A stretch of 38,354 nt of DNA from an uncultured Clostridia bacterium (GTDB lineage: Bacteria; Bacillota; Clostridia; TANB77; CAG-508), in contig CAJUSU010000009.1 in NCBI GenBank assembly GCA_910589185.1, positions 17,411-55,764 of the forward strand, read 5' to 3'. Positions 7,364 through 14,647 of the stretch are shown here, one piece after another. The notes beneath the pieces were generated by a model. That model had not been told where the DNA came from. It saw nothing but the letters and a program-made list of their open reading frames with translations, and did not search any database. The position numbers and the translations under genes are program-made. The first letter of the stretch is position 1; every line of letters begins with the position of its first letter.

Positions 7364-9829
7364 ATGAAAGTATTATTTGCAGTCAATAATGAAAACATTT
7401 CTGAGTCAATCATCAAGAGATATCAACAAGATTACAAAGAAATTATCTCAGCAAAAAATGTCTATTATTTTAATGCAATTGTAAAAGAGTTACAAAGGGA
7501 TAAAAGTTATGACAGAATTGTTATAAGTGAAGATTTAGAGCCATTTTCAAATAATAATTATGATGCTATTGATAAGTTCATTTTTGAAAAAATGGACAAT
7601 ATTAGTGATGAAGCAACAAATCAATCAGGAAATGATATTCCAATTATTTTGATTTGTGCAGATAGAAGAGAAAAATCAGAACCATTACTTGTAAAACTAT
7701 TTGGTATTGGTGTATATAATGCGCTTTTAGGAAAAGATAGAAGTATTACCACAGTATGTGAGTTATTAAATAGACCTCGTGGAAAAAAAGAAGCAAAATC
7801 TTATTATCGTATTGATGCAGAAGATGTAGATTATAAAGTAGAAAACGAAGGAGATGTTAGTGAAACTGAGATTCAAAACATCTTAAATCATTACAAGAAA
7901 TTAGGAAAAAATGAAGATAAGTATGTAGAGAGTTTTGAACATATTGCTAGTCAATATACAGATGCACAATTAAGATTAATTGCAAAATTTTTACCATTGG
8001 GAGTAAAAGCTGTATTAGAAGCAAATAGTCCAAGATATCAAGAAGCAGTTTCTTTCGGAACAGGCACAGTATCTAAAAAGCAAACAAAAGATACTGGGTA
8101 TGGAAATGCGCAAAAAGGCAACAAACCAGACAAAAAAGCAAAGAATATATCAACAAAAAGTGAAGAACCTAAATTAGAATTTATAGAGAAAAATTTAAGC
8201 CAAAATAGAATTACAGAACCAGTAATTATACCATCAGCTGTTAATTCTTCAAATGTAAGAAAAATGGAAGAACCTATGATACCAATGCCAGAAGAAAACA
8301 TACAAGCACAAGGCATTGATGATATCTTGGGAGACATTACAGCACCAGCAACCACACCGCAGCCAGTAGAAGCTCCTATGATAGCTGGATTTGATGATGA
8401 AGAACCAGTACCTGTAATGCCACAGGTAGAAGTAGAAGAAACACAGGAAGTATTAACTGCACAACCAAAGAAAAGAGGCAGACCTAAAAAAGGACAAGAA
8501 GCTCCTACACCAGTAGCAGAAGAACCTAAAAAGAGAAGAGGAAGACCTAGAAAGTCAGAAGCAGAAAATACAGCAGCTAATTCAGTAAATGAGAATATAG
8601 TACCAGAAGCACCGGTTAATTTATTTGAATTGGGCGATGAAACATCAGAAAGTACACCTCAAAATAGTACAAGTAGTACATATTCAGATATGGTTTTACC
8701 AGGATTAGATGACGAGAATATGTATATAGCACAAGAAAGTACAAATACGCAAACTACAATGGGACAACAACCAAACAACAATGTGCCAGTAGATACAATG
8801 CAACAACCAATACAATCTTTCCAAGAAACGATTAGTCAAGAGAATGTTATGAGACAAGCAGAGCCAAGTTCTATTCCAAGTTTTGGAACAGCTACAACAC
8901 AAGCAATGCAAAATACAGGAAAATATAATTTAAGCAATACAGATTTAAGTGGCCTACTAACAAGAGATAAAAAGGTAGTTGCCTTTGTAGGAACTTCTAA
9001 GAATGGAACGTCTTTCTTGGTTAACAATTTAGCTGAAATGTTATCACAAAAAGGAATTAAAACAGCACTTTTAGACTTGACTCAAAATAAAAATGCTTAT
9101 TATATCTATACAGAAAATGAGGAAGATTTAAGAAAGATCGCTTATGGTGCAATGGCTAACTTAAGAAGAGGAGAGCCAAAGGGAATTCAAGTAAATAAGA
9201 ATTTGACAGTGTATACTACTTTACCAGGAGAAAATGAAGACATTAACGACTATGCTAATATCCTTGAAACGCTTATCAAGAATTATTCTTTGGTAATATT
9301 AGATTGTGATTTTGAAACAAACTATGGTTATTTCAAAGAGGCACAAGAAATTTATTTAGTACAAAGTTTAGATGTATTGACAATTCAACCACTTACTGCT
9401 TTCCTAAGAGACTTAAAAGCAAAAAATGTATTAAATCCAGAGAAAATTAGAGTAGTGCTTAACAAATTGGTAAAAGTGAGAAGTATTACAGATAAGATTA
9501 TTATTGGTGGAATGGCATATTATAATGATCCTGCCATGTCGTTTATGACAGAATTATTTAATAAAGATTTAGTGCCATATTGTACAATACCATTTGAAGA
9601 ACAAGCTTATTCTAGATATTTAGAAGGACTTATTAATTGTAAGATTAGCTTGAGTGGATATTCTAAAAATTTCATGGCAGCATTTTCAAAACTTGCTGGT
9701 ATGGTATATCCTTTAATTGGAAATGGAAATTATACAACGCCAGGTGGCTATAATAATTATGCAAATAATCAGACAAATAATTTTTCAAATGGAATGAATG
9801 AAACTTTAAATAGAATGAAAAACTATTAA
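7364..9829 (+). CDS. CpaE/ParA-like P-loop protein with degenerate Walker A and two AT-hooks
   Basis: An 821-aa cytoplasmic protein. Residues 1-150 resemble a receiver-like domain, as in CpaE. About 225-520 is a long low-complexity linker rich in Pro, Gln, Glu and Thr, with two AT-hook motifs (KKRGRPKK at 369-376 and KRRGRPRK at 390-397). Residues 528-780 match the MinD/ParA/CpaE P-loop fold (VVAFVGTSKNGTSFLVNNLA, then LVILDCD). The P-loop lysine expected before the Ser is Thr549, so ATP hydrolysis is doubtful. The C-terminus is Asn/Gly-rich. The start ATG 7364 is preferred over TTG 7346 because GGAGGGG lies 8-14 bases upstream, inside the end of the preceding gene. Confidence 0.75.
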   Translation: MKVLFAVNNENISESIIKRYQQDYKEIISAKNVYYFNAIVKELQRDKSYDRIVISEDLEPFSNNNYDAIDKFIFEKMDNISDEATNQSGNDIPIILICADRREKSEPLLVKLFGIGVYNALLGKDRSITTVCELLNRPRGKKEAKSYYRIDAEDVDYKVENEGDVSETEIQNILNHYKKLGKNEDKYVESFEHIASQYTDAQLRLIAKFLPLGVKAVLEANSPRYQEAVSFGTGTVSKKQTKDTGYGNAQKGNKPDKKAKNISTKSEEPKLEFIEKNLSQNRITEPVIIPSAVNSSNVRKMEEPMIPMPEENIQAQGIDDILGDITAPATTPQPVEAPMIAGFDDEEPVPVMPQVEVEETQEVLTAQPKKRGRPKKGQEAPTPVAEEPKKRRGRPRKSEAENTAANSVNENIVPEAPVNLFELGDETSESTPQNSTSSTYSDMVLPGLDDENMYIAQESTNTQTTMGQQPNNNVPVDTMQQPIQSFQETISQENVMRQAEPSSIPSFGTATTQAMQNTGKYNLSNTDLSGLLTRDKKVVAFVGTSKNGTSFLVNNLAEMLSQKGIKTALLDLTQNKNAYYIYTENEEDLRKIAYGAMANLRRGEPKGIQVNKNLTVYTTLPGENEDINDYANILETLIKNYSLVILDCDFETNYGYFKEAQEIYLVQSLDVLTIQPLTAFLRDLKAKNVLNPEKIRVVLNKLVKVRSITDKIIIGGMAYYNDPAMSFMTELFNKDLVPYCTIPFEEQAYSRYLEGLINCKISLSGYSKNFMAAFSKLAGMVYPLIGNGNYTTPGGYNNYANNQTNNFSNGMNETLNRMKNY

Positions 9830-9853
9830 TTAAAATAGAAAAGGGGTGATTTT

Positions 9854-10981
9854 TTGATACTTGCGGTTATCCTATTATTGGTACTAATTATTGGACTATT
9901 GATGGTATATAATATGTCCATACATAAGAAAATACAGAATTTTAATAATTTAAATCAAAAGATAACCAGTCTAAATGTATTGCAGGATTTTATGAATACA
10001 CTTAGTGAAGTTACTTCTGTTGATGAAAAATTTCAAAAAATCAACGATATTTTAATTGAAAGATATGAAATTAAATATTCAACTATTGTCATTTATAATG
10101 GAACAGAATATGTAGTAAAAGCTTCCAATGTAGATCAAAAACATTGGGATACTTTAAGAAATTTACAAAGTGAAGAGATTTTTCAAGATAGTATCCAAAC
10201 TGCAACACCAAAATATGTTACAATAGAAAGAGAAGGAGAAAGATTACCTTATCAAAAAATGGAATTTGGCAGAGCAAAATCTGCTATGTTCTATCCACTT
10301 TATATTGAAAATGTTTATATTGGATATTGGATTATTGAAGGTAGCAGACCACATGAATTTGATAATATTGATACTACTCTATTAGAAGTTGTAAAGAATA
10401 ATATTGTTTCTGTTTTAAAAACAGTAGAAAACCAACAAGTAATTGAAAACATTGTTAGAGATGATTTGTATAGTAGTTTAAAATCTGCAGAATATTTATA
10501 TGGAGAAGGTAAAAAGATTATTAATCAATATACTACTTCTACAGTATGCCTATTTAGAATTGCAAACTTAGAAGAGATTAATCAGAAATATAGTAGGGAA
10601 GCAGGTAATCAAATTGTTACAGAAGTGAGTAGAATAGCAAAACAGAATTTAGCAGCAGAATATATTTTTGTAAGATATATGGGACCTAAATTTGCTATAG
10701 CCTTTTCTGGAATTGAGATTAATGCTGTTGCTGATTTTATGAAAGGATTAAAGCAAAAATTAGAAGCAATACAAGTAAAATTAGTGAATGGTAAGGTATT
10801 AACAAATCAAATGTTAGAAGAACGAGAAATAAAGGAAGACCAAATTAAAATGGTGCAACCTAGAATTAATACTGTAGTCTCCACCTATTATAAGGGAACT
10901 GCCTTAGAAGGTTTAACTAAAAAGATGGAAGAATATTTAGATAATGCTCCAAAAAATGAAAATACGATTAATTATTTATAG
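9854..10981 (+). CDS. Membrane GAF protein with a degenerate GGDEF domain
   Basis: A 375-aa protein beginning with one membrane helix (residues 2-20), then a GAF-type sensor domain (about 45-190) and a diguanylate-cyclase-like domain (about 205-350). The place of the GGDEF signature reads YMGPKFAI, so the catalytic and GTP-binding residues are missing. It probably does not make cyclic di-GMP and may act as a sensor or partner. It starts with TTG 9854, supported by AAGGGGTGA ending 5 bases upstream; there is no nearby ATG. It lies 24 bases after the CpaE-like gene and 11 bases before ireB. Confidence 0.75.
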   Translation: MILAVILLLVLIIGLLMVYNMSIHKKIQNFNNLNQKITSLNVLQDFMNTLSEVTSVDEKFQKINDILIERYEIKYSTIVIYNGTEYVVKASNVDQKHWDTLRNLQSEEIFQDSIQTATPKYVTIEREGERLPYQKMEFGRAKSAMFYPLYIENVYIGYWIIEGSRPHEFDNIDTTLLEVVKNNIVSVLKTVENQQVIENIVRDDLYSSLKSAEYLYGEGKKIINQYTTSTVCLFRIANLEEINQKYSREAGNQIVTEVSRIAKQNLAAEYIFVRYMGPKFAIAFSGIEINAVADFMKGLKQKLEAIQVKLVNGKVLTNQMLEEREIKEDQIKMVQPRINTVVSTYYKGTALEGLTKKMEEYLDNAPKNENTINYL

Positions 10982-10992
10982 GAGGTAAAATT

Positions 10993-11247
10993 ATGATATC
11001 TGATGAAACAGTTAGCTTTAAAGTAGAAAAGGACAAAAACATCAAAGCAAGAGAAATTTTGAAAGAAGTTTACAAAGCTTTGGAAGAAAAGGGATATAAT
11101 CCAATTAATCAAATTGTTGGATATATTTTATCAGGAGATCCCACTTATATTACTAGTCATAATGATGCTAGGAATATGATAAGACAAGTAGAAAGAGATG
11201 AATTACTAGAAAAAATGGTGAAAAACTATATTGGACTAGATGATTAG
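10993..11247 (+). CDS. ireB: IreB-family regulatory phosphoprotein (UPF0297)
   Basis: An 84-aa protein of full family length. Conserved stretches are FKVEKDKNIKAREILKEV, EEKGYNPINQIVGYILSGD and PTYITSHNDAR. In Enterococcus faecalis, IreB is a negative regulator of cephalosporin resistance and is phosphorylated by the PASTA kinase IreK; that role is inferred here from homology. The start ATG 10993 has AGGAGG 8 bases upstream. The order ireB-ruvX-DUF1292 is a well known Firmicutes arrangement, usually following alaS; here a CpaE-like and degenerate-GGDEF pair stands in that position. Confidence 0.93.
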   Translation: MISDETVSFKVEKDKNIKAREILKEVYKALEEKGYNPINQIVGYILSGDPTYITSHNDARNMIRQVERDELLEKMVKNYIGLDD

Positions 11248-11261
11248 AATTGGTAGTAAAA

Positions 11262-11687
11262 ATGAGAAAATTAGGAATTGATTATGGAGATAGTCGAGTA
11301 GGAATAGCAATAACTGATGAATTAGGAATTACGGCACAAGGATTAGAAACTATTCATCATAATGGAAATGACAAAATTGTATTAAAAAGATTGGTAGAAT
11401 TGTTAGAGAAATATAGTGTCGACATTTTTGTAGTAGGAATGCCAATTAATATGAATGGAACGAAAACTCAAAGAGTGGAAGTGACAAATAATTTTATTCA
11501 TAAATTAAAATGTAGATTTCCTAAAGTTGCAATAGAGACAATTGATGAAAGACTTACTACTGTTGCTGCTCATAAGACAATGAATTACTTAAATATTAAT
11601 AAAAATAAGAAAAAAGAAATTGTAGATACCATATCTGCAGTATATATTTTAGAGACATATATGAGGAAGCAAGAACAAAATAAATAA
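11262..11687 (+). CDS. ruvX: RuvX/YqgF-family Holliday junction resolvase-like nuclease
   Basis: A 141-aa protein with an RNase H-like fold. Motifs are KLGIDYGDSRVGIAITDE at the N-terminus with the first catalytic Asp, FVVGMPINMNG in the middle, and the conserved ETIDERLTT near residues 97-105. Members are linked to Holliday junction resolution and to pre-16S rRNA 5' end maturation, and are usually essential. I prefer ATG 11262 because the family starts just before this first strand; an in-frame TTG at 11250 would add four residues. Neither has a strong ribosome site, so translation probably couples to ireB. Confidence 0.92.
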   Translation: MRKLGIDYGDSRVGIAITDELGITAQGLETIHHNGNDKIVLKRLVELLEKYSVDIFVVGMPINMNGTKTQRVEVTNNFIHKLKCRFPKVAIETIDERLTTVAAHKTMNYLNINKNKKKEIVDTISAVYILETYMRKQEQNK

Positions 11688-11805
11688 AAGATAAAACAAA
11701 TAGTATAGTTTTAGAAAAATTTGAAATAATAATATTGATATTACTATTGTAGAAATACAATAAAAGATATATATATAATAAAAAACGAGAGGAGAAAGTA
11801 GAAAA

Positions 11806-12126
11806 ATGAGTGAAGACGTAAATAACAATCCAGAAAATCAAGGAGAGGAATTAGATAACGTATTAGTTCTTAATGATGAAGATGGAAATGAAGTTGAATT
11901 TGAATTTTTAGATTTAATTGAGTATGAAGGAGAAGAATATGTTGTACTTCTACCAGTAGAAGAGGAAGAAACAGAAGAACCTGGAGAGGTAGTAATTCTT
12001 AAATTAGAGGATACAGAATCAGAAGAAGAAGAATCTTATGTTAGTGTAGAAGATGAAGAAGTGCTTAATAAAGTATTTGAAATGTTCAAAGAAAAATTTG
12101 AAGATGAATTCAATTTCGTGGATTAA
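11806..12126 (+). CDS. DUF1292 acidic protein (YrzB-like)
   Basis: A 106-aa, very acidic protein. The core (NVLVLNDEDGNEVEFEFLDL, then YEGEEYVVLLPVE) matches the DUF1292 family found next to ireB and ruvX in many Firmicutes; no function is established. The C-terminus is a Glu-rich tail ending in a helix (VLNKVFEMFKEKFEDEF). The start ATG 11806 has GAGGAG upstream. The 118 bases before it contain several AT-rich promoter-like elements (for example TTGAAA at 11721 and TATTGT at 11745), so it may also be transcribed on its own. Confidence 0.88.
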   Translation: MSEDVNNNPENQGEELDNVLVLNDEDGNEVEFEFLDLIEYEGEEYVVLLPVEEEETEEPGEVVILKLEDTESEEEESYVSVEDEEVLNKVFEMFKEKFEDEFNFVD

Positions 12127-12161
12127 GTTAGCTGTACGAAGCGAAGCGAGTTACAGATAAC
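12127..12161 (+). repeat. Hairpin with CGAAG-type repeats downstream of DUF1292
   Basis: GTTAGCTGTA (12127-12136) can pair with TTACAGATAAC (12151-12161) with one mismatch. The loop is CGAAGCGAAGCGAG, and a related CGAAGTGAA lies at 12172-12180. No T-run follows, so it is not a standard terminator. Confidence 0.45.
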
Positions 12162-12206
12162 TAATGTATAACGAAGTGAAACCTAAGTAGAATAGGAGGC
12201 AAACAA

Positions 12207-12680
12207 ATGAAGAATTTATCTAGTTGGTTAATTGCCATGTTTGCTTTTATGTTTTGGGCCTTTAGAGTTATGACAACAGTTATGTACTCTTTAGGTTCAG
12301 AATTTGCAGCAGTACCAATGGATATGACTATGGAAATAGTACTATTATTTGTTACATTTATTTGTATTTGCTTTATTGCAAAGAGAAATTTAGTATCAGC
12401 ATGTATCTATTTGGTAGCACATGGTTTATATTATGGATATTATTTATATCAAAATGTCATGAGTATTATAGAAGGCAGTGGAACTATGAATAGTTATTTA
12501 TCCCTTTTGATAGCTGTTGTTGGTGTTATCATTCCACTTGCAGCATTCTTTGATGTATTATTAGATAAAAATAGAAAAGCGCATCCAGTAGATAAACAAA
12601 CAGATTGGTTTTATAAGAATAAAGATTTCGATAGGGAAGTAGACGAAAGAGCAGATAGGAACCAATATAGAACGATGTAA
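12207..12680 (+). CDS. Four-helix integral membrane protein of unknown function
   Basis: A 157-aa protein with four hydrophobic segments (about residues 5-28, 42-62, 64-84 and 96-120) followed by a charged C-terminal tail of about 37 residues (TDWFYKNKDFDREVDERADR). No enzymatic motif is visible and I do not recognise the family. The start ATG 12207 has AGGAGG 7 bases upstream. It lies 80 bases after the DUF1292 gene with no terminator between, so it may be the last gene of that operon. The tail is probably cytoplasmic and may bind a partner. Confidence 0.7.
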   Translation: MKNLSSWLIAMFAFMFWAFRVMTTVMYSLGSEFAAVPMDMTMEIVLLFVTFICICFIAKRNLVSACIYLVAHGLYYGYYLYQNVMSIIEGSGTMNSYLSLLIAVVGVIIPLAAFFDVLLDKNRKAHPVDKQTDWFYKNKDFDREVDERADRNQYRTM

Positions 12681-12710
12681 AATAAAATTAGAAATATTTT
12701 ACATAATCTG

Positions 12711-12739
12711 TTGACCAAGAGAAGATTTTGTGCTAAAAT
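12711..12739 (+). promoter_or_regulatory. Sigma-A promoter of the cohesin-dockerin cluster
   Basis: TTGACC (12711-12716), a 17-base spacer and TAAAAT (12734-12739) lie 51 bases upstream of ATG 12791. Confidence 0.7.
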
Positions 12740-12790
12740 AGTAATTGTTATGTTTATACAAAGATACCAAAAAAGGGAGAGATTTAATTT

Positions 12791-13744
12791 ATGAAAACCA
12801 AAAAAATTGTAACAAGTATTCTACTAATGATAATGTTGTTAGCACAATTTAGTTTTGTAAGTGCAAATACGACACGTACTATGGATGTTACATTGAAATC
12901 AGCAAGTGAGGCTGTAAATTTAAATCAATTGACACCAGGAACAGCTTTTGAAATTGTAGTGCATATGGATAATTTTCAAAATATTGAAAAAGGAATGCGT
13001 TATATGCAAGCACAATTAGAATATGACAAGAATATTTTAGAATATGCTGGAATTATAGCACAAAATGGATGGGAATTAAAAGATGAATCTTTTAATGAAA
13101 CAAACGGAAAGTTTATTGTAGATAGTAATTCACCAGTTACAACAGCGGGAGATGCTTTCAAAATGGCTTTCAAAGTAAAAGCAAACATACAAGAAGATAT
13201 GTCAACTACAATTCATTTAAAAGGAATTAAAGCTAGTGGTGGTGATGGTATTATTTTAGCAAATGATGCGGTAGCTACTATTAATGTTAAAATGCTAGTA
13301 GAGCCAGATTTACCTGAATCAATCACTTCTGAAAAATATGAAATTGCAAATGGAATGATTGCTAAAATTATTCCAGGAACAACTGTAAAAGAATTTATGA
13401 AAAATGTAACATTAGAAAATGTTGAAAACAATACAGTTATATTTACAGACAAAACAGGAAAGACTTTAGGTGAAAATGATGTTATTGCAACAGGTATGGC
13501 AGTAAAAGTAGGAAAGACTTTACAATTTACTGCATCAGTACTTGGAGATGTTGACGGTGATGGACAAATCACAGTAAATGACTTAGCTAAAGTAAAATTG
13601 CATTATATTGAAGATACTTTATTAACAGATGTTTATTTAAAAGCAGCAGATGTTGATGGAAAAATGGAAGATAATAAACCTGTTGGAGTAAATGATATTG
13701 CAAGAATTAAATTAGTATTAATTAATCTATTTGAAATAAAATAA
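12791..13744 (+). CDS. Secreted cohesin-dockerin adaptor protein
   Basis: A 317-aa exported protein. Residues 1-25 are a signal peptide ending VSANT. About 28-170 reads as a cohesin-fold beta domain (AFEIVVHMDNFQNIEKGMRYMQAQLEYDKNILE, paired with MAFKVKANI). About 180-250 is a second small beta domain. The C-terminal 65 residues are a type I dockerin: the first calcium loop is canonical (DVDGDGQITVND), the second is altered by an insertion (DVDGKMEDNKPVGVND). Cohesin plus dockerin in one chain is the layout of an adaptor scaffoldin, which could bridge an anchor and an enzyme. It is the first gene of the cluster. The cohesin call rests on fold-level similarity to the next protein. Confidence 0.75.
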   Translation: MKTKKIVTSILLMIMLLAQFSFVSANTTRTMDVTLKSASEAVNLNQLTPGTAFEIVVHMDNFQNIEKGMRYMQAQLEYDKNILEYAGIIAQNGWELKDESFNETNGKFIVDSNSPVTTAGDAFKMAFKVKANIQEDMSTTIHLKGIKASGGDGIILANDAVATINVKMLVEPDLPESITSEKYEIANGMIAKIIPGTTVKEFMKNVTLENVENNTVIFTDKTGKTLGENDVIATGMAVKVGKTLQFTASVLGDVDGDGQITVNDLAKVKLHYIEDTLLTDVYLKAADVDGKMEDNKPVGVNDIARIKLVLINLFEIK

Positions 13745-13759
13745 AAAGTGTAGTACAAT
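13731..13759 (+). promoter_or_regulatory. Internal promoter of the LPXTG cohesin gene
   Basis: TTGAAA (13731-13736), a 17-base spacer and TACAAT (13754-13759). The -35 lies in the last codons of the adaptor gene. It would allow separate expression of the anchor. Confidence 0.6.
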
Positions 13760-13787
13760 AAGATAAAATGATAAAAGGAGAAGTACA

Positions 13788-14477
13788 ATGAAGAAAATAT
13801 TAAGTTTAGTGTTATTATTAATAATTATGATGAGTATAGCAGGAACTGTAAATGCAGCATTTACTTGTAATGTAAGTATGCAAATGGAGAAAACGGAATT
13901 TAAAAAAGGTGACGAATTTACAGTAGACATCAATATTTCTAATATTCAATCTGAAAGAGGCGTTATTTCTTTAGGGGCTACCTTAGAGTATGACAAAGAT
14001 AGTTTAACATTAGTTAAAATGGAAGGACAAAATGGTTGGGAAACGCCAGCAGTTGGCTCTTCTTATAATGAAAATAACGGAAAGATAGCAATTACTAGAA
14101 GTGGACTTGGAAAAAATGATGAAACTATTTTTAAAATAACTTTTAAAGTAAAAGAAGAAACAAAGAAAAATCTTCTTATCACATTAAGAAATATTTCACT
14201 AGCAGATGGAACTTCTCCATTAAGTGTAAAGCAAGTTTATAAAAACATTACGATACAAGAAGGAACAGATAATCCAGTTCCAAATCCAACACCTGATGAT
14301 AATGATAATCAATTACCAGTTATTCCAGACACTAATAATACAAACAATGACATAGCACCAGATGAGAAATTACCACAAACTGGAGTAAGTAATACGCTTG
14401 TAGGGGTTGGTCTTGCAACAACTATTGCTATAGCAGGTGGATGTTTTATAAAATTACACAACTTAAATAAAAAATAA
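13788..14477 (+). CDS. LPXTG wall-anchored cohesin protein (anchoring scaffoldin)
   Basis: A 229-aa surface protein. Residues 1-22 are a signal peptide (ending VNAA). A single cohesin-type domain spans about 25-158 (FKKGDEFTVDINISNI, LGATLEYDKDSLTLV, IFKITFKVKEE). A Pro/Asn/Asp-rich linker (about 160-190) leads to a sortase signal, LPQTG at 195-199, then a hydrophobic helix and the positive tail HNLNKK. Sortase should link it covalently to the wall. With one cohesin it can hold one dockerin protein at a time, and dockerin genes lie on both sides. The start ATG 13788 has AAAGGAG upstream. Confidence 0.85.
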   Translation: MKKILSLVLLLIIMMSIAGTVNAAFTCNVSMQMEKTEFKKGDEFTVDINISNIQSERGVISLGATLEYDKDSLTLVKMEGQNGWETPAVGSSYNENNGKIAITRSGLGKNDETIFKITFKVKEETKKNLLITLRNISLADGTSPLSVKQVYKNITIQEGTDNPVPNPTPDDNDNQLPVIPDTNNTNNDIAPDEKLPQTGVSNTLVGVGLATTIAIAGGCFIKLHNLNKK

Positions 14478-14500
14478 TTGAAATAGGGAAAAGTAAAATA

Positions 14501-14535
14501 AAAATGGATAGTTTTCAAAACTATCCATTTTATAT
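14501..14535 (+). terminator. Terminator after the LPXTG cohesin gene
   Basis: The arms AAAATGGATAGTTTT (14501-14515) and AAAACTATCCATTTT (14517-14531) are perfect complements ending in T residues. Confidence 0.8.
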
Positions 14536-14576
14536 GCATATTTTTGGTAAAAAATACTAAAATTTAATGGAAAATG

Positions 14577-14605
14577 TTTACATAATATTGAAAAAGTGGT
14601 ATAAT
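14577..14605 (+). promoter_or_regulatory. Conserved promoter of giant dockerin protein 1
   Basis: TTTACA (14577-14582), a 17-base spacer and consensus TATAAT (14600-14605). A 26-base block across the -35 (14560-14585) is identical to the one before giant gene 2. The RNA starts near 14612, which rules out upstream in-frame starts. Confidence 0.85.
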
Positions 14606-14647
14606 AGAAATGTATGTAGAGTATTTTATATAAGGAGGATTTATTTT

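Noticed and set aside
14567..14647. Upstream extension of giant protein 1 to an in-frame start at 14567
   Set aside because: This region contains the -35 and -10 elements; ATG 14648 has a consensus ribosome site and begins a signal-peptide-like sequence.
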